DNA of 64,000 nucleotides from Streptomyces qinglanensis (GCF_900111245.1 NZ_FOGO01000009.1:1-64000); one strand, 5' to 3'. Shown: positions 17,839-26,255, numbered from the stretch's first letter. The notes: generated by a model not told the origin, from the sequence alone. Numbers and translations: made by a program.

Positions 17839-18630
17839 CTAGAGCACCTTCGAGAGGAAGGACTTGGTGCGCTCGTGCTGCGGGTCGGTCAGGACGTCCC
17901 TGGGGTTGCCGGACTCGACGACGACGCCGCCGTCCATGAACACCAGCGAGTCGCCGACCTCCCGCGCGAAGCCCATCTCGTGGGTGACGACCACCATCGT
18001 CATCCCGTCCTGGGCCAGCGCCTTCATGACGTCCAGCACCTCGCCCACCAGCTCCGGGTCGAGTGCGGAGGTCGGCTCGTCGAAGAGCATCAGCTTGGGG
18101 TCCATGGCCAGTGCCCGCGCGATGGCGACGCGCTGCTGCTGGCCGCCGGAAAGCTGCGCGGGGAACGAGTCGATCTTGTCGGCCAGCCCCACCCGGTCCA
18201 GCAGTTCCGCGGCCCGCTTGCGCGCCTCGGCCCGCGGGGTCCGCTTGACCTGGACGGGTGCCTCCATCACGTTCTCCACCGCGGTCATGTGCGGGAAGAG
18301 GTTGAAGCGCTGGAAGACCATCCCGATGTCGCGCCGCTGGGCCGCCACCTCGCGGTCCCGCAGTTCGTAGAGCTTGCCGCCCTTCTCGCGGTACCCGACG
18401 AGCGTGCCGTCGACGTACAGCCGGCCGGCGTTGATCTTCTCCAGGTGGTTGATGCACCGCAGGAAGGTGGACTTGCCGGACCCGGACGGACCGACGATGC
18501 AGAACACCTCGCCGGTCTTCACCTCCAGGTCGATGCCCTTGAGGACCTCGACGTGGCCGAACGACTTGCAGACGCGCTCGGCCCTGACCATCGGGCCGCC
18601 GCTCTCCGTCTTCTTGACCGACGTGCTCAT
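17839..18630 (-). CDS. Polar amino-acid ABC transporter ATPase
   Basis: A 263-residue ABC ATPase with Walker A GPSGSGKST, Q-loop FQRFNLFPHMT, signature LSGGQQQRVAIARALA, Walker B LMLFDEPTSALD and H-loop THEMG. It is closest to the GlnQ/GluA-type importers for glutamate, glutamine or related polar amino acids. The ATG at 18630 overlaps the stop of the permease gene by ATGA. It energises uptake with the permease and lipoprotein encoded upstream. Confidence 0.92.
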   Translation of the reverse strand: MSTSVKKTESGGPMVRAERVCKSFGHVEVLKGIDLEVKTGEVFCIVGPSGSGKSTFLRCINHLEKINAGRLYVDGTLVGYREKGGKLYELRDREVAAQRRDIGMVFQRFNLFPHMTAVENVMEAPVQVKRTPRAEARKRAAELLDRVGLADKIDSFPAQLSGGQQQRVAIARALAMDPKLMLFDEPTSALDPELVGEVLDVMKALAQDGMTMVVVTHEMGFAREVGDSLVFMDGGVVVESGNPRDVLTDPQHERTKSFLSKVL

Positions 18631-19583
18631 GCGCCCTGCGCCCCCGATCCGGTACCGCGCCCGAAGGCGAAGACGTTCTTGCGTACGCGCTGCCACGGAG
18701 TCTCGGGCAGCTGGCGCAGGGAGCCGCGCGCGTAGCGCCGCTCCAGGTAGTACTGGCCCACACTGAAGATGCTGGTGATGACCAGGTACCAGATGGTCGC
18801 GACCAGCAGCATCTCCACGACGGCGCTGGAGTTGTTGCCGATGTTCTGCGCCTTGCGCAGCAGTTCCTCGTACATCACGACCGAACAGAGCGAGGAGGTC
18901 TTCAGCAGGTTGATGAACTCGTTGCCGGTGGGCGGCACGATCACCCGCATCGCCTGCGGGAGCACGATGCGCCGCATGTTCTGGCCCTGGGTCATTCCCA
19001 GCGCCTGGGACGCCTCGGTCTGGCCCTCGTCCACCGACTGGATGCCCGCCCGGCAGATCTCCGCCATGTAGGCGGCCTCGTTCAGCCCCAGGCCGAGGAG
19101 CGCCGCCATGAACGGGGTCATGACGTCGGTCATCTCGTCCTTGTAGAGCGGCATCAGGTTCAGCACCGGGAAGATCAGAGCCAGGTTGAACCAGAGCAGC
19201 AGCTGCACGTAGACGGGCGTGCCGCGGAAGAACCAGATGTAGCCCCAGGCGACGGAGGAGGTCACCGGGTTCTTCGACATCCGCATGACGGCCAGGACGA
19301 TTCCCAGTACCAGCCCCATGAGCATCGAGAGCACGCTGACGACCAGCGTGTTCCGGACGCCCTCGAGGATCTGGTCGTTGAAGAAGAAGTCCCCCACCGC
19401 CTGCCAGCGCAGCCCCTCAGCGGTGGCGAAGGCGCGGATCAGCAGCGCCAGCAGCGCGAGGACCACGACGGCGGAGACGTACCGCCCGTAGTGCCGTACG
19501 GGGATGGCCTTGATGGCCTCCGGTGCGTCCTTCGACGGAGGTGCCCCGCCGGAGGGGATCTTGTCGGTGGTGGGTGGTGTCAC
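18627..19583 (-). CDS. Polar amino-acid ABC transporter permease
   Basis: A 318-residue HisM/GlnP-type permease. After a 30-residue cytoplasmic N-terminus there are about five membrane segments, the first at about 35-52. The hallmark EAA loop reads EASQALGMTQGQNMRRIVLPQA. Only one permease gene is present in the operon, which implies a homodimeric channel, unlike systems with two permeases. It lies between the lipoprotein gene (66-base gap) and the ATPase gene (4-base overlap). Confidence 0.92.
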   Translation of the reverse strand: MTPPTTDKIPSGGAPPSKDAPEAIKAIPVRHYGRYVSAVVVLALLALLIRAFATAEGLRWQAVGDFFFNDQILEGVRNTLVVSVLSMLMGLVLGIVLAVMRMSKNPVTSSVAWGYIWFFRGTPVYVQLLLWFNLALIFPVLNLMPLYKDEMTDVMTPFMAALLGLGLNEAAYMAEICRAGIQSVDEGQTEASQALGMTQGQNMRRIVLPQAMRVIVPPTGNEFINLLKTSSLCSVVMYEELLRKAQNIGNNSSAVVEMLLVATIWYLVITSIFSVGQYYLERRYARGSLRQLPETPWQRVRKNVFAFGRGTGSGAQGA

Positions 19584-19649
19584 GGGGGCTTGCCTCTCAG
19601 CGTCCTGGACGTCCTGCGGAGTGGGTCTGGTGCGTCGTCGCCGCGCGGC

Positions 19650-20606
19650 TCAGGAGCCGCCGTTGATCGCGGCCTTCTCGACGCCGCCGTCCTCGACGCC
19701 CCACTTCTCCAGGGCCTTCTTGTACGAGCCGTCCTCGATGATCGCGTCCATCGCGGCCCGGAGGGCGTCGCGGAGCTTCTTGTTGTCCTTGGCGACGGCC
19801 ATGCCGTAGGGGGCGGACTGCATCTGGTCGCCGACGACCTCGAAGTCCGAGCCGGACTTGGCCGCGTTGGCGGCGACCGGGAAGTCCGAGATGTCGGCGA
19901 CGACACCACCGGCCTTCAGCCGCACCCGGGCCTCGTCGTCGGTGTTGTACGCCTCGATGCCGATCTTCTTCTCGCCGTCCTCGACGCACTTCTTGGTCTG
20001 CGTCTTGAGGATCTCGTGCGAGGTGGTGCCGCGCTGGGTGGCGACCTTCTTGCCGCACATCTGGTCGACCGACTCGATCTTGTCCGGGTTGCCCTTCTTG
20101 ACCAGGATCGAGGAGCCCGCGGAGAGGTAGTCGACGAAGTCGACGCCCTTGCCGGCCTTCTTCCCCTTGTCGTCCAGGCCCTCCTGGCGGTCCTTGGTGT
20201 CCGTCATCGACGACATGATCATGTCGAAGCGGCCGGTCTGCATGGAGGTGATCAGGCCGTCGAAGGTGCCGTTGGAGAACTCGAAGCGGACCCCCAGCTT
20301 CTCCCCCATGGCCTTGGCGAGGTCGGGGTCCAGGCCGACGATGTCGGCCCCCTCCTTGAACTCCATCGGCTTGTACGCGGCGTCGGTGCCGACCTTGATG
20401 ACACCGGCGTTGCGGATCTTGTCGGGCAGCTTCGAGCTCAGCTCGGCCTTCTCGCCGGAGCTGCCGCCCTCGGCGCCCTCGGTCTGGTCGCCGCAGCCGG
20501 TCAGCAGCAGGGCGCCGCCGGTGACGAGGGCGACCGGGATGATCCCGGCGCGTCGAGCGGCCGTGCGTGCGGCCCGGCCGGCGGTCATGCGCCTGCTAGC
20601 GGTCAT
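19650..20606 (-). CDS. Amino-acid ABC transporter substrate-binding lipoprotein
   Basis: A 318-residue SBP family 3 protein. The N-terminus is basic and followed by VALVTGGALLLTGCGD, a lipobox with Cys as lipid anchor. The mature part starts with a Glu/Ser-rich linker and then VIKVGTDAAYKPMEFKEG. FDGLITSMQTGRFDMIMSSM and KKVATQRGTTSHEIL are family-3 signatures for polar amino acids. The ATG at 20606 has AGGAGGACC upstream. It is the first gene of the operon, and its product is the most abundant component. Confidence 0.92.
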   Translation of the reverse strand: MTASRRMTAGRAARTAARRAGIIPVALVTGGALLLTGCGDQTEGAEGGSSGEKAELSSKLPDKIRNAGVIKVGTDAAYKPMEFKEGADIVGLDPDLAKAMGEKLGVRFEFSNGTFDGLITSMQTGRFDMIMSSMTDTKDRQEGLDDKGKKAGKGVDFVDYLSAGSSILVKKGNPDKIESVDQMCGKKVATQRGTTSHEILKTQTKKCVEDGEKKIGIEAYNTDDEARVRLKAGGVVADISDFPVAANAAKSGSDFEVVGDQMQSAPYGMAVAKDNKKLRDALRAAMDAIIEDGSYKKALEKWGVEDGGVEKAAINGGS

Positions 20607-21136
20607 GAGCGGGTCCTCCTGCGGTGAGGGAGCAGCCGTGGGGTCGGGCACACACCTTCGGATGTCGCGACCGTGTCCGACGGATGAACGGATGAACGAT
20701 GGGGGGCATCTTGCCATCCGGACAAGCGGCAGCAGGGCGCCTCCGAGGTCAAAATCGGATAACGGATACAGGACTCCGGATACAGGGCGGCGGGATCGGC
20801 CGTAAAGGGGGTCACGGGCCGGAGTGCGGTCTCTCACACCCCCCAGTCGTCTCACCCTGCGGACTTCAAGTCGGAGTCGAGGCGCTTTGTCCCGCATTCC
20901 GCCAGCTTGGACACCGGTGCGGCCGGAAGTAGGTCGTCCCCGGCGGCGGGTGTCGGGTAGAAAGGTCGATTACACCCCTCACCCGGGGACCAGGGCGCGT
21001 GTGCGGCGCGCCCGGCGTCCGTACCTCCCTCCGGGCAGCGGCAGGCCGCTCGCCCGGGAAGCGGACGCGGTGCCCGCCCGTTCCTCACCGCAGGGAGCGG
21101 TCACCCTCACCAGATTCGACTAAGGGGTTCAACACA
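20607..21136. other. Long divergent regulatory region (ABC operon / malic enzyme)
   Basis: These 530 bases separate the SBP gene from the malic enzyme and contain no convincing gene. Short direct repeats are present: CGGATGAACGGATGAACGAT (20680-20699) and CGGATAACGGATACAGG with CCGGATACAGG (20755-20788). The latter are relatively AT-rich and probably lie in the ABC operon promoter. Confidence 0.55.
20907..20935 (+). promoter_or_regulatory. Possible HrdB-type promoter of the malic enzyme gene
   Basis: TTGGAC (20907-20912) and TAGGTC (20930-20935) are separated by 17 bases, a reasonable vegetative promoter. A leader of about 200 bases would result. This is only sequence resemblance. Confidence 0.35.
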
Positions 21137-22333
21137 GTGGCAGCGGAGATCGTCAATCAGAAGGACGGGCTGGAGCCGGACGTGATCGATCCGGCGTTCG
21201 CCCTGCACCGGGGCGGCAAGATGGCCGTTCAGGCGACCGTGCCCGTGCGGGACGCGGACGACCTGTCCCTGGCCTACACGCCGGGCGTCGCCAAGGTCTG
21301 CAGCGCCATCGCGGAGCAGCCCGAGCTCGTCGACGACTACACCTGGAAGTCCCAGGTCGTCGCGGTGGTGACCGACGGCAGCGCGGTGCTCGGGCTGGGC
21401 GACATCGGCCCCGGCGCCTCGCTCCCGGTCATGGAGGGCAAGGCCATCCTCTTCAAGCAGTTCGGCGGCGTCGACGCGGTGCCGCTCGCGCTGGACACCC
21501 AGGACACGGACGAGATCGTGGCCACGGTCCAGCGGCTGGCGCCCTCGTTCGGCGGGGTCAACCTCGAGGACATCTCGGCACCCCGGTGCTTCGAGATCGA
21601 GGCCCGCCTCAAGGAGAAGCTGGACATCCCGGTCTTCCACGACGACCAGCACGGCACGGCCATCGTCACGCTGGCCGCGCTGCGCAACGCGGCGAAGCTG
21701 AGCGACCGCGCGCTGGGCTCGCTGCGCGCCGTCATCTCCGGCGCGGGCGCCGCCGGGGTGGCCATCGCGAAGATCCTGGTGGAGGCCGGCATCGGAGACG
21801 TGGCGGTCTGCGACCGCAAGGGCGTCGTCTCCCGCGACCGCGGCGACCTGACCCAGGTCAAGCGGGACCTGGCGGGCTTCACCAACAAGGGGAACCGCAC
21901 CGGTTCCCTGGAGTCGGTGCTCGAGGGCGCCGACGTGTTCATCGGCGTGAGCGGCGGCACGGTCCCCGAGGAGGCCGTCGCGCGGATGGCCGAGGACGCC
22001 TTCGTCTTCGCCATGGCCAACCCGAACCCGGAGATCCACCCCGACGTGGCGCGCAAGTACGCGTCCGTCGTGGCCACCGGGCGCAGCGACTACCCGAACC
22101 AGATCAACAACGTGCTGGCGTTCCCGGGCGTCTTCGCCGGAGCCCTGCAGGTGCGTGCCACGGACATCACCGAGGGCATGAAGCTGGCCGCCGCCGAAGC
22201 GCTGGCCGCCGTGGTGGCCGACGAACTGAGCGCGGACCGGGTGATCCCCTCGCCCTTCGACGAGCGCGTCGCCCCGGCCGTGACCTCGGCGGTCGCGGCG
22301 GCGGCCCGCGCGGAGGGCGTCGCCCGCCGCTGA
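21137..22333 (+). CDS. NAD(P)-dependent malic enzyme
   Basis: A 398-residue malic enzyme of the short bacterial type. The tyrosine-containing region is LSLAYTPGVAKVCSAI, the malate/metal region VFHDDQHGTAIVTLAALRNA, and the Rossmann motif VISGAGAAGVAIAKILVEAG. It decarboxylates malate to pyruvate, supplying NAD(P)H and acetyl-CoA precursors for lipid and antibiotic synthesis. The GTG start at 21137 follows AAGGGG. No phosphotransacetylase domain is attached. It corresponds in position to the malate oxidoreductase gene of the Streptomyces core next to this ABC transporter. Confidence 0.93.
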   Translation: MAAEIVNQKDGLEPDVIDPAFALHRGGKMAVQATVPVRDADDLSLAYTPGVAKVCSAIAEQPELVDDYTWKSQVVAVVTDGSAVLGLGDIGPGASLPVMEGKAILFKQFGGVDAVPLALDTQDTDEIVATVQRLAPSFGGVNLEDISAPRCFEIEARLKEKLDIPVFHDDQHGTAIVTLAALRNAAKLSDRALGSLRAVISGAGAAGVAIAKILVEAGIGDVAVCDRKGVVSRDRGDLTQVKRDLAGFTNKGNRTGSLESVLEGADVFIGVSGGTVPEEAVARMAEDAFVFAMANPNPEIHPDVARKYASVVATGRSDYPNQINNVLAFPGVFAGALQVRATDITEGMKLAAAEALAAVVADELSADRVIPSPFDERVAPAVTSAVAAAARAEGVARR

Positions 22334-22345
22334 GCCCCGCACAGG

Positions 22346-22379
22346 CCGCCCGCCCCCGTCGTGGCGCGGGGGCGGGCGG
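22346..22379. terminator. Terminator between malic enzyme and convergent methyltransferase
   Basis: A perfect 13-bp GC stem (22346-22358 with 22367-22379) and an 8-base loop lie 12 bases after the malic enzyme stop and 12 bases before the end of the convergent gene. Confidence 0.8.
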
Positions 22380-22391
22380 GGCAGGGGCCGC

Positions 22392-23180
22392 TCAGCGCAG
22401 TCCGAGGACCATGGCGTCGGCGGGCGAGGACCACACCGCGCGGGCCTCGCCGAACCCGGCTCCGTACAGGGCGGCCGCGTGCCACTCCGCGCTCTGGAAC
22501 TCCTCGTCGTTGTGGTCGCTGTGCTGCACCTCGGCGGGGTTCCCGAACAGGGCGAACCGCTCGGCGGCGACCGCGCCCAGTTCCGGGTCCCGCCCCAGCG
22601 CGCGCCACCACCCCTTCCAGTCCTGCGCCCCTTCCGCGGACCGCCGCGCGCGCCGCTCCTCGTCGAAGACGTGCACCGCGGCGTTGATGCGCGGGGTCGA
22701 CTCGTCCGGCATGTGGTCGGCGTTCAGGAACACCCCGCCCTCCCGCACCAGGCCCGCGAGCTGCCGGTAGAGCGCGCGCAGCGGCTCGGTGCGCATCCAG
22801 TGCAGGGCCGTGGCCGTCAGGATCGCGTCGTAGCGGCCCTCCGGCAGCGCGGTCGGCCAGTCCGGGTCGCTCAGGTCCGCAGAGACGAAGCACGCCCGCC
22901 CGTCCCCCTCGAAGGTGCCGTGCGCGATGGCCAGCAGCGCGGGGTCCCGGTCGACGCCGACCGTGCTCGCACCCGGCATCCGCCGCAGCACGCGGTCCGA
23001 GATACTGCCCGTACCGCAGGCGAGGTCGAGCACCCGGGGTTCGGGGCCCACCAGGGCCTCGGTCATGTCGAGCATGACCCGGAACCGCTCCTCGCGGTCG
23101 GGCAGGTACCACTCCTGCTGCCGGTCCCAACTCTCCTGCCAGCGCAGCCAGTCTGCAGCGCTCCGTGCGTGGGTCGCCAT
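22392..23180 (-). CDS. Class I SAM-dependent methyltransferase
   Basis: A 262-residue protein with motif I RVLDLACGTGSISDRV, acidic motif II VGVDRDPALLAIA and YDAILTATALHWM at motif III/IV, like the UbiE/trans-aconitate methyltransferase group. The C-terminal half (from about residue 160) is rich in Trp, Glu and His. The substrate is not known. It is transcribed divergently from the CGNR regulator gene across an 88-base gap with an unusual tandem 11-bp repeat, so its expression may be under that regulator. Confidence 0.8.
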   Translation of the reverse strand: MATHARSAADWLRWQESWDRQQEWYLPDREERFRVMLDMTEALVGPEPRVLDLACGTGSISDRVLRRMPGASTVGVDRDPALLAIAHGTFEGDGRACFVSADLSDPDWPTALPEGRYDAILTATALHWMRTEPLRALYRQLAGLVREGGVFLNADHMPDESTPRINAAVHVFDEERRARRSAEGAQDWKGWWRALGRDPELGAVAAERFALFGNPAEVQHSDHNDEEFQSAEWHAAALYGAGFGEARAVWSSPADAMVLGLR

Positions 23181-23214
23181 ACCCGTCCTCCGCCGTAATA
23201 CGCTCTTAGTGGTT

Positions 23215-23236
23215 TCAGCTATTACTCAGCTATTAC
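23215..23236. repeat. Tandem 11-bp repeat in a divergent promoter
   Basis: TCAGCTATTAC occurs twice, head to tail (23215-23225 and 23226-23236). A third CTATTACTC lies at 23280-23288 inside the start of the CGNR gene. The AT-rich units are one helical turn apart, the pattern expected of an operator or activator site. Confidence 0.6.
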
Positions 23237-23268
23237 TGACGATAGACCGCCCGCCGTAAGGACCACAA

Positions 23269-23946
23269 GTGGAACTGAACTATTACTCGGATCTGGCCGT
23301 ACGACTGGTGAACAGCGAGCAGCCCGAGCGCGGGGAAGACACCCTCACCTCCGTCGACGCCGTGCTCGAACTCTTCGGGTCGCACGGGACCATGGCGCGC
23401 CGCGTGACGGAGGCGGACGTCAGCCGGCTCCGCGCCGTACGCACCCGGCTGCGTGCCGTCTTCGCCGCGGCCGCCGAAGGCGACGAGGTCCGCGCGGTCG
23501 ACCTGCTGAACGCCCTGCTGATGGAGTTCCCCACGAGTCCGCAGATCTCCGGACACGGGGACCTGGACGACGAGGGCCGGCCCCGCTGGCACATGCACCT
23601 GGCCGAGCAGCCCGCCAACGCCACCGCCGCCTACGCGGCGACAGCCTGCATGGGGCTCGCCTTCCACCTCACCGACCTGGGCGTGGACCGGCTGGGCATC
23701 TGCCAGGCCACCCCCTGCCGCAACGCCTACCTGGACACCTCCACCAACCGCTCCCGCCGCTACTGCTCCGACCGCTGCGCGACCCGCGCCAACGTGGCGG
23801 CCTACCGGGCCCGCAAACGCCTGGAGAGCAACCCGGCCGCCCTCGAGGGCGCCCCGGACCCCGCGGGCGGACGCGGCCGCAGCGGACCGACCAGCGGGCG
23901 CACGGCGGAGGATGCCCAGCGCACCGCGGACCCCGGCGAGCGCTGA
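23269..23946 (+). CDS. CGNR zinc-finger (ABATE domain) protein
   Basis: A 225-residue protein. The N-terminal half (residues 1-130) is the helical ABATE domain (LAVRLVNSEQP...). The C-terminal part has LGICQATPCRNAYLDTS and RRYCSDRCATRANVAAYR, four cysteines in a C-x5-C...C-x3-C arrangement typical of CGNR zinc fingers that bind nucleic acid. Proteins of this group are thought to be stress-linked transcriptional regulators. The GTG start follows AAGGACCACAA. The last 145 bases overlap the 3' end of the convergent sodX gene. Confidence 0.82.
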   Translation: MELNYYSDLAVRLVNSEQPERGEDTLTSVDAVLELFGSHGTMARRVTEADVSRLRAVRTRLRAVFAAAAEGDEVRAVDLLNALLMEFPTSPQISGHGDLDDEGRPRWHMHLAEQPANATAAYAATACMGLAFHLTDLGVDRLGICQATPCRNAYLDTSTNRSRRYCSDRCATRANVAAYRARKRLESNPAALEGAPDPAGGRGRSGPTSGRTAEDAQRTADPGER

Positions 23947-24320
23947 GCCCCGCGCGGCGGGCGCAGCCGCAGCCAGGCCCGGGCCACGACCAGGTCGTCG
24001 GGGACCGCGCCGAACTCCCGGCTGTCGTTCTTCACCCGGGGGTTGTCACCGCGCACCCACCACCCGCCGGGACGCCGCTCGACCGCGCGCTTGACGATGA
24101 GCAGGTCGTGCTGGAACGGGTGACGCAGCACCACGACGTCCCCCGGCCGCACCGCGGCCCCGTAGCCGACGACCAACTGGTCCCCGGGCAGCAGGGTCGG
24201 CCGCATCGACGGGTTGTAGACCTCGGCCAGTCCGATCCGCTTCAGCAGCCCCTCGTGCCGATCCCCCTCCCGGCGCTCCGCCCCGTGGCTCGGCCCGCGC
24301 TGCGGCGTACGCTCCGGCAT
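23802..24320 (-). CDS. sodX: Nickel-SOD maturation protease (S24/S26 signal-peptidase-like)
   Basis: A 172-residue S26-type protease. The nucleophile motif is NPSMRPTLLPGD (Ser in the PSM context) and the lysine lies in LIVKRAV, followed by WWVRGDNPRVKNDSREFG. It removes the 14-residue propeptide of NiSOD, freeing the His-Cys amino-terminal nickel hook. It is encoded divergently and adjacent to sodN, the usual arrangement. The ATG at 24320 follows GGAGGC. The conserved part ends near residue 115. The remaining 55 or so residues are a basic Pro/Ser/Arg-rich tail read antisense through the CGNR gene, probably not needed for catalysis. Confidence 0.88.
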   Translation of the reverse strand: MPERTPQRGPSHGAERREGDRHEGLLKRIGLAEVYNPSMRPTLLPGDQLVVGYGAAVRPGDVVVLRHPFQHDLLIVKRAVERRPGGWWVRGDNPRVKNDSREFGAVPDDLVVARAWLRLRPPRGAQRSPGSAVRWASSAVRPLVGPLRPRPPAGSGAPSRAAGLLSRRLRAR

Positions 24321-24482
24321 ATTCCCGCCTCCGGTCCCAAGGCCGCCTCCGGCCCGATCACTCCAGCAGATCCAGTCCGTCACCGGACTTTTGTCCTAGG
24401 CCCGTGGGGGCACACGCGAAAAGACTTCCCACACGGAGTAATCTCGCACGTGAGAAGACGATCACGAGGAAGGACGGCTTTT

Positions 24483-24878
24483 ATGCTCTCCCGACTGTTC
24501 GCCCCCAAGGTGCAGGTCAGCGCCCATTGTGACCTGCCCTGCGGTGTCTACGACCCGGCACAGGCCCGGATCGAGGCCGAATCCGTGAAGGCCGTTCAGG
24601 AGAAGTACCAGGCCAACGACGACCCGCACTTCCGGGCCCGGGCCACCGTCATCAAGGAGGAGCGCGCGGAACTCGCCAAGCACCACGTCTCGGTGCTGTG
24701 GAGCGACTACTTCAAGCCGCCGCACTTCGAGAAGTACCCGCAGCTCCACCAGCTGGTGAACGACACCCTCAAGGCGCTCAGCGCGGCCAAGGGCTCCACC
24801 GACCCGGCCACCGGGCAGAAGGCGCTGGAGCTCATCGCCGAGATCGACAAGATCTTCTGGGAGACCAAGCAGGGCTGA
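24483..24878 (+). CDS. sodN: Nickel-containing superoxide dismutase
   Basis: A 131-residue NiSOD precursor. The first 14 residues (MLSRLFAPKVQVSA) form the propeptide. The mature enzyme begins HCDLPCGVYDPAQARIEAES, the nickel hook, with ligands His15, Cys16 and Cys20 of the precursor. The rest is the four-helix bundle that assembles into a hexamer in the cytoplasm and dismutates superoxide. Expression in Streptomyces is known to depend on nickel through Nur. The region 24384-24482 includes TAATCT, a plausible -10, but I could not identify a definite Nur site. Confidence 0.96.
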   Translation: MLSRLFAPKVQVSAHCDLPCGVYDPAQARIEAESVKAVQEKYQANDDPHFRARATVIKEERAELAKHHVSVLWSDYFKPPHFEKYPQLHQLVNDTLKALSAAKGSTDPATGQKALELIAEIDKIFWETKQG

Positions 24879-24910
24879 CCCGGCCCGCAGGTCACCTTTC
24901 CGTGGGTACG

Positions 24911-24971
24911 AACGGCCGCACCCGGTCCGCGGGACTCCGACCGAGTCCTGTCCGGACCGGGTGCGGCCGTT
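24911..24971 (+). terminator. Strong terminator of sodN
   Basis: A perfect 19-bp stem (24911-24929 with 24953-24971) is followed by a T. The 23-base loop contains a second small stem (GGACTC with GAGTCC). It begins 32 bases after the sodN stop. In S. coelicolor the sodN 3' region is processed into a small RNA that represses sodF; the sequence here might have the same role, which I infer only from that precedent. Confidence 0.8.
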
Positions 24972-25056
24972 TCCCGTCCGGCCGCCGGACGGGAGGCCCG
25001 GCAGCGGGCCTGCCGCGCGGGCACCTGCCCCCGGCCCGCACCGGCCGCCGCCGGGC

Positions 25057-26253
25057 TCACCAGGTGACCGGAAGTCCGACCGGCCCTCTGATCAGCACGC
25101 TGCCCTGCCAGCGGACTTCCTCGGCGGGCACGGCCGACCGCAGCCCCGGGAGCCGGCGCAGCAGGGCCGACAGCAACTCCTCCGCCTCCATCCGGGCCAG
25201 CAGCGGTGCCACGCAGTGGTGCGGCCCGTGCCCGAAGGCCAGATGCGGAGGGCCCTGGCGGTCGATGTCGACCGCGTCCGGGTCGGGGAACCGGCGCGGG
25301 TCGCGGCCCGCCGCCACGTAGGACACCTGCACCACCTCGCCGCGGCGGACCAGCACACCGCCCACCTCGACGTCCTCGGTGGCGATCCTGGGCTGCCCCA
25401 CCCCGTGCTTGTGCGGGATCCAGCGCAGCAGCTCCTCGACGGCGCGCGGCACGGACTCCGGTTCGGCGCGCAGCCGTTCGCGCAGCTCGGGCCGGGTCAG
25501 CAGCAGGTAGACCATGTTGGAGACGTTGTTGCGCACCGCGTGCCACCCGTTGAGCCCGATCAGGGTGGCCAGCGCGAGCAGTTCCTCCTCGTCGATGCGA
25601 CCGGCGTCCACCGCCTCCACCATCCGCGTCATCAGGTCACCGGCCGGCCGGGACCGGCGCAGCTCCGCCAGTTCCCGGAAGTACTGCCGGGCCGCCGCCT
25701 TCACCTGCTGGGCACGTGCGGCCGCCGCGTCGTCCGAGGCGCGGGTCAGCAGCGTCCAGGCCCAGTCGCGCACCCGCGTGCGGTCCTCGGGCGGTACTCC
25801 CAGCAGCTCTCCCACCACGGCCAGCGGAAGGGGCGAGACCACGTACCGCACCACGTCGGCCGGGGGTCCGGCCGCCAGCATCTCGTCCACCAGCGCCGCC
25901 ACGAGCGCCCGGACCCGGGGCCGGAGGCGCTCCACCGCGGCGCTGCCGAAGACCGGAGCCACCACGGAGCGCACCCGCGCGTGCTCGGGCGGGTCGACGA
26001 AGCTGACGGCGCGGTCGAGCGGGATCAGATGCCTGGTCATACGGGGGGTGGGGCGGCCGACGATGTCCCGGCTGAACCGGGGGTCCGAGGTGACGAAGCG
26101 GACGTCGTCGTACCGCGTGACCAGCCAGCAGTCCCCCTCGCCGTGCGGCAGCCGGATGCGGGACGGCGGGCTCTGCAGCGCCGCCCGCAGGAACGGGTCG
26201 AACTCCAGCTCCGGCGGATCGGCCGGGACGTCGTAGAGCGGGCACTCCGTCAT
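25057..26253 (-). CDS. Cytochrome P450 of the rppA operon (P450-mel/CYP158-like)
   Basis: A 398-residue P450. The ExxR motif is in AVEELLRW, and the heme region is FGHGPHHCVAPLLARME, where the Gly that normally follows the cysteine by two is Ala. In the I helix the usual AGxxT is absent; IGLNGWHAVRNNVSN stands there. In S. griseus and S. coelicolor the P450 next to rppA couples flaviolin or tetrahydroxynaphthalene into polymeric pigment. Location two bases after the cupin gene in the rppA operon makes the same role likely. CYP158A2 is also known to lack the I-helix threonine. Confidence 0.83.
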   Translation of the reverse strand: MTECPLYDVPADPPELEFDPFLRAALQSPPSRIRLPHGEGDCWLVTRYDDVRFVTSDPRFSRDIVGRPTPRMTRHLIPLDRAVSFVDPPEHARVRSVVAPVFGSAAVERLRPRVRALVAALVDEMLAAGPPADVVRYVVSPLPLAVVGELLGVPPEDRTRVRDWAWTLLTRASDDAAAARAQQVKAAARQYFRELAELRRSRPAGDLMTRMVEAVDAGRIDEEELLALATLIGLNGWHAVRNNVSNMVYLLLTRPELRERLRAEPESVPRAVEELLRWIPHKHGVGQPRIATEDVEVGGVLVRRGEVVQVSYVAAGRDPRRFPDPDAVDIDRQGPPHLAFGHGPHHCVAPLLARMEAEELLSALLRRLPGLRSAVPAEEVRWQGSVLIRGPVGLPVTW

Positions 26254-26255
26254 GG

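Noticed and set aside
20860..20935. Structured-looking sequence considered as a tRNA or riboswitch before the malic enzyme
   Set aside because: No cloverleaf, T-loop or known aptamer core could be found.
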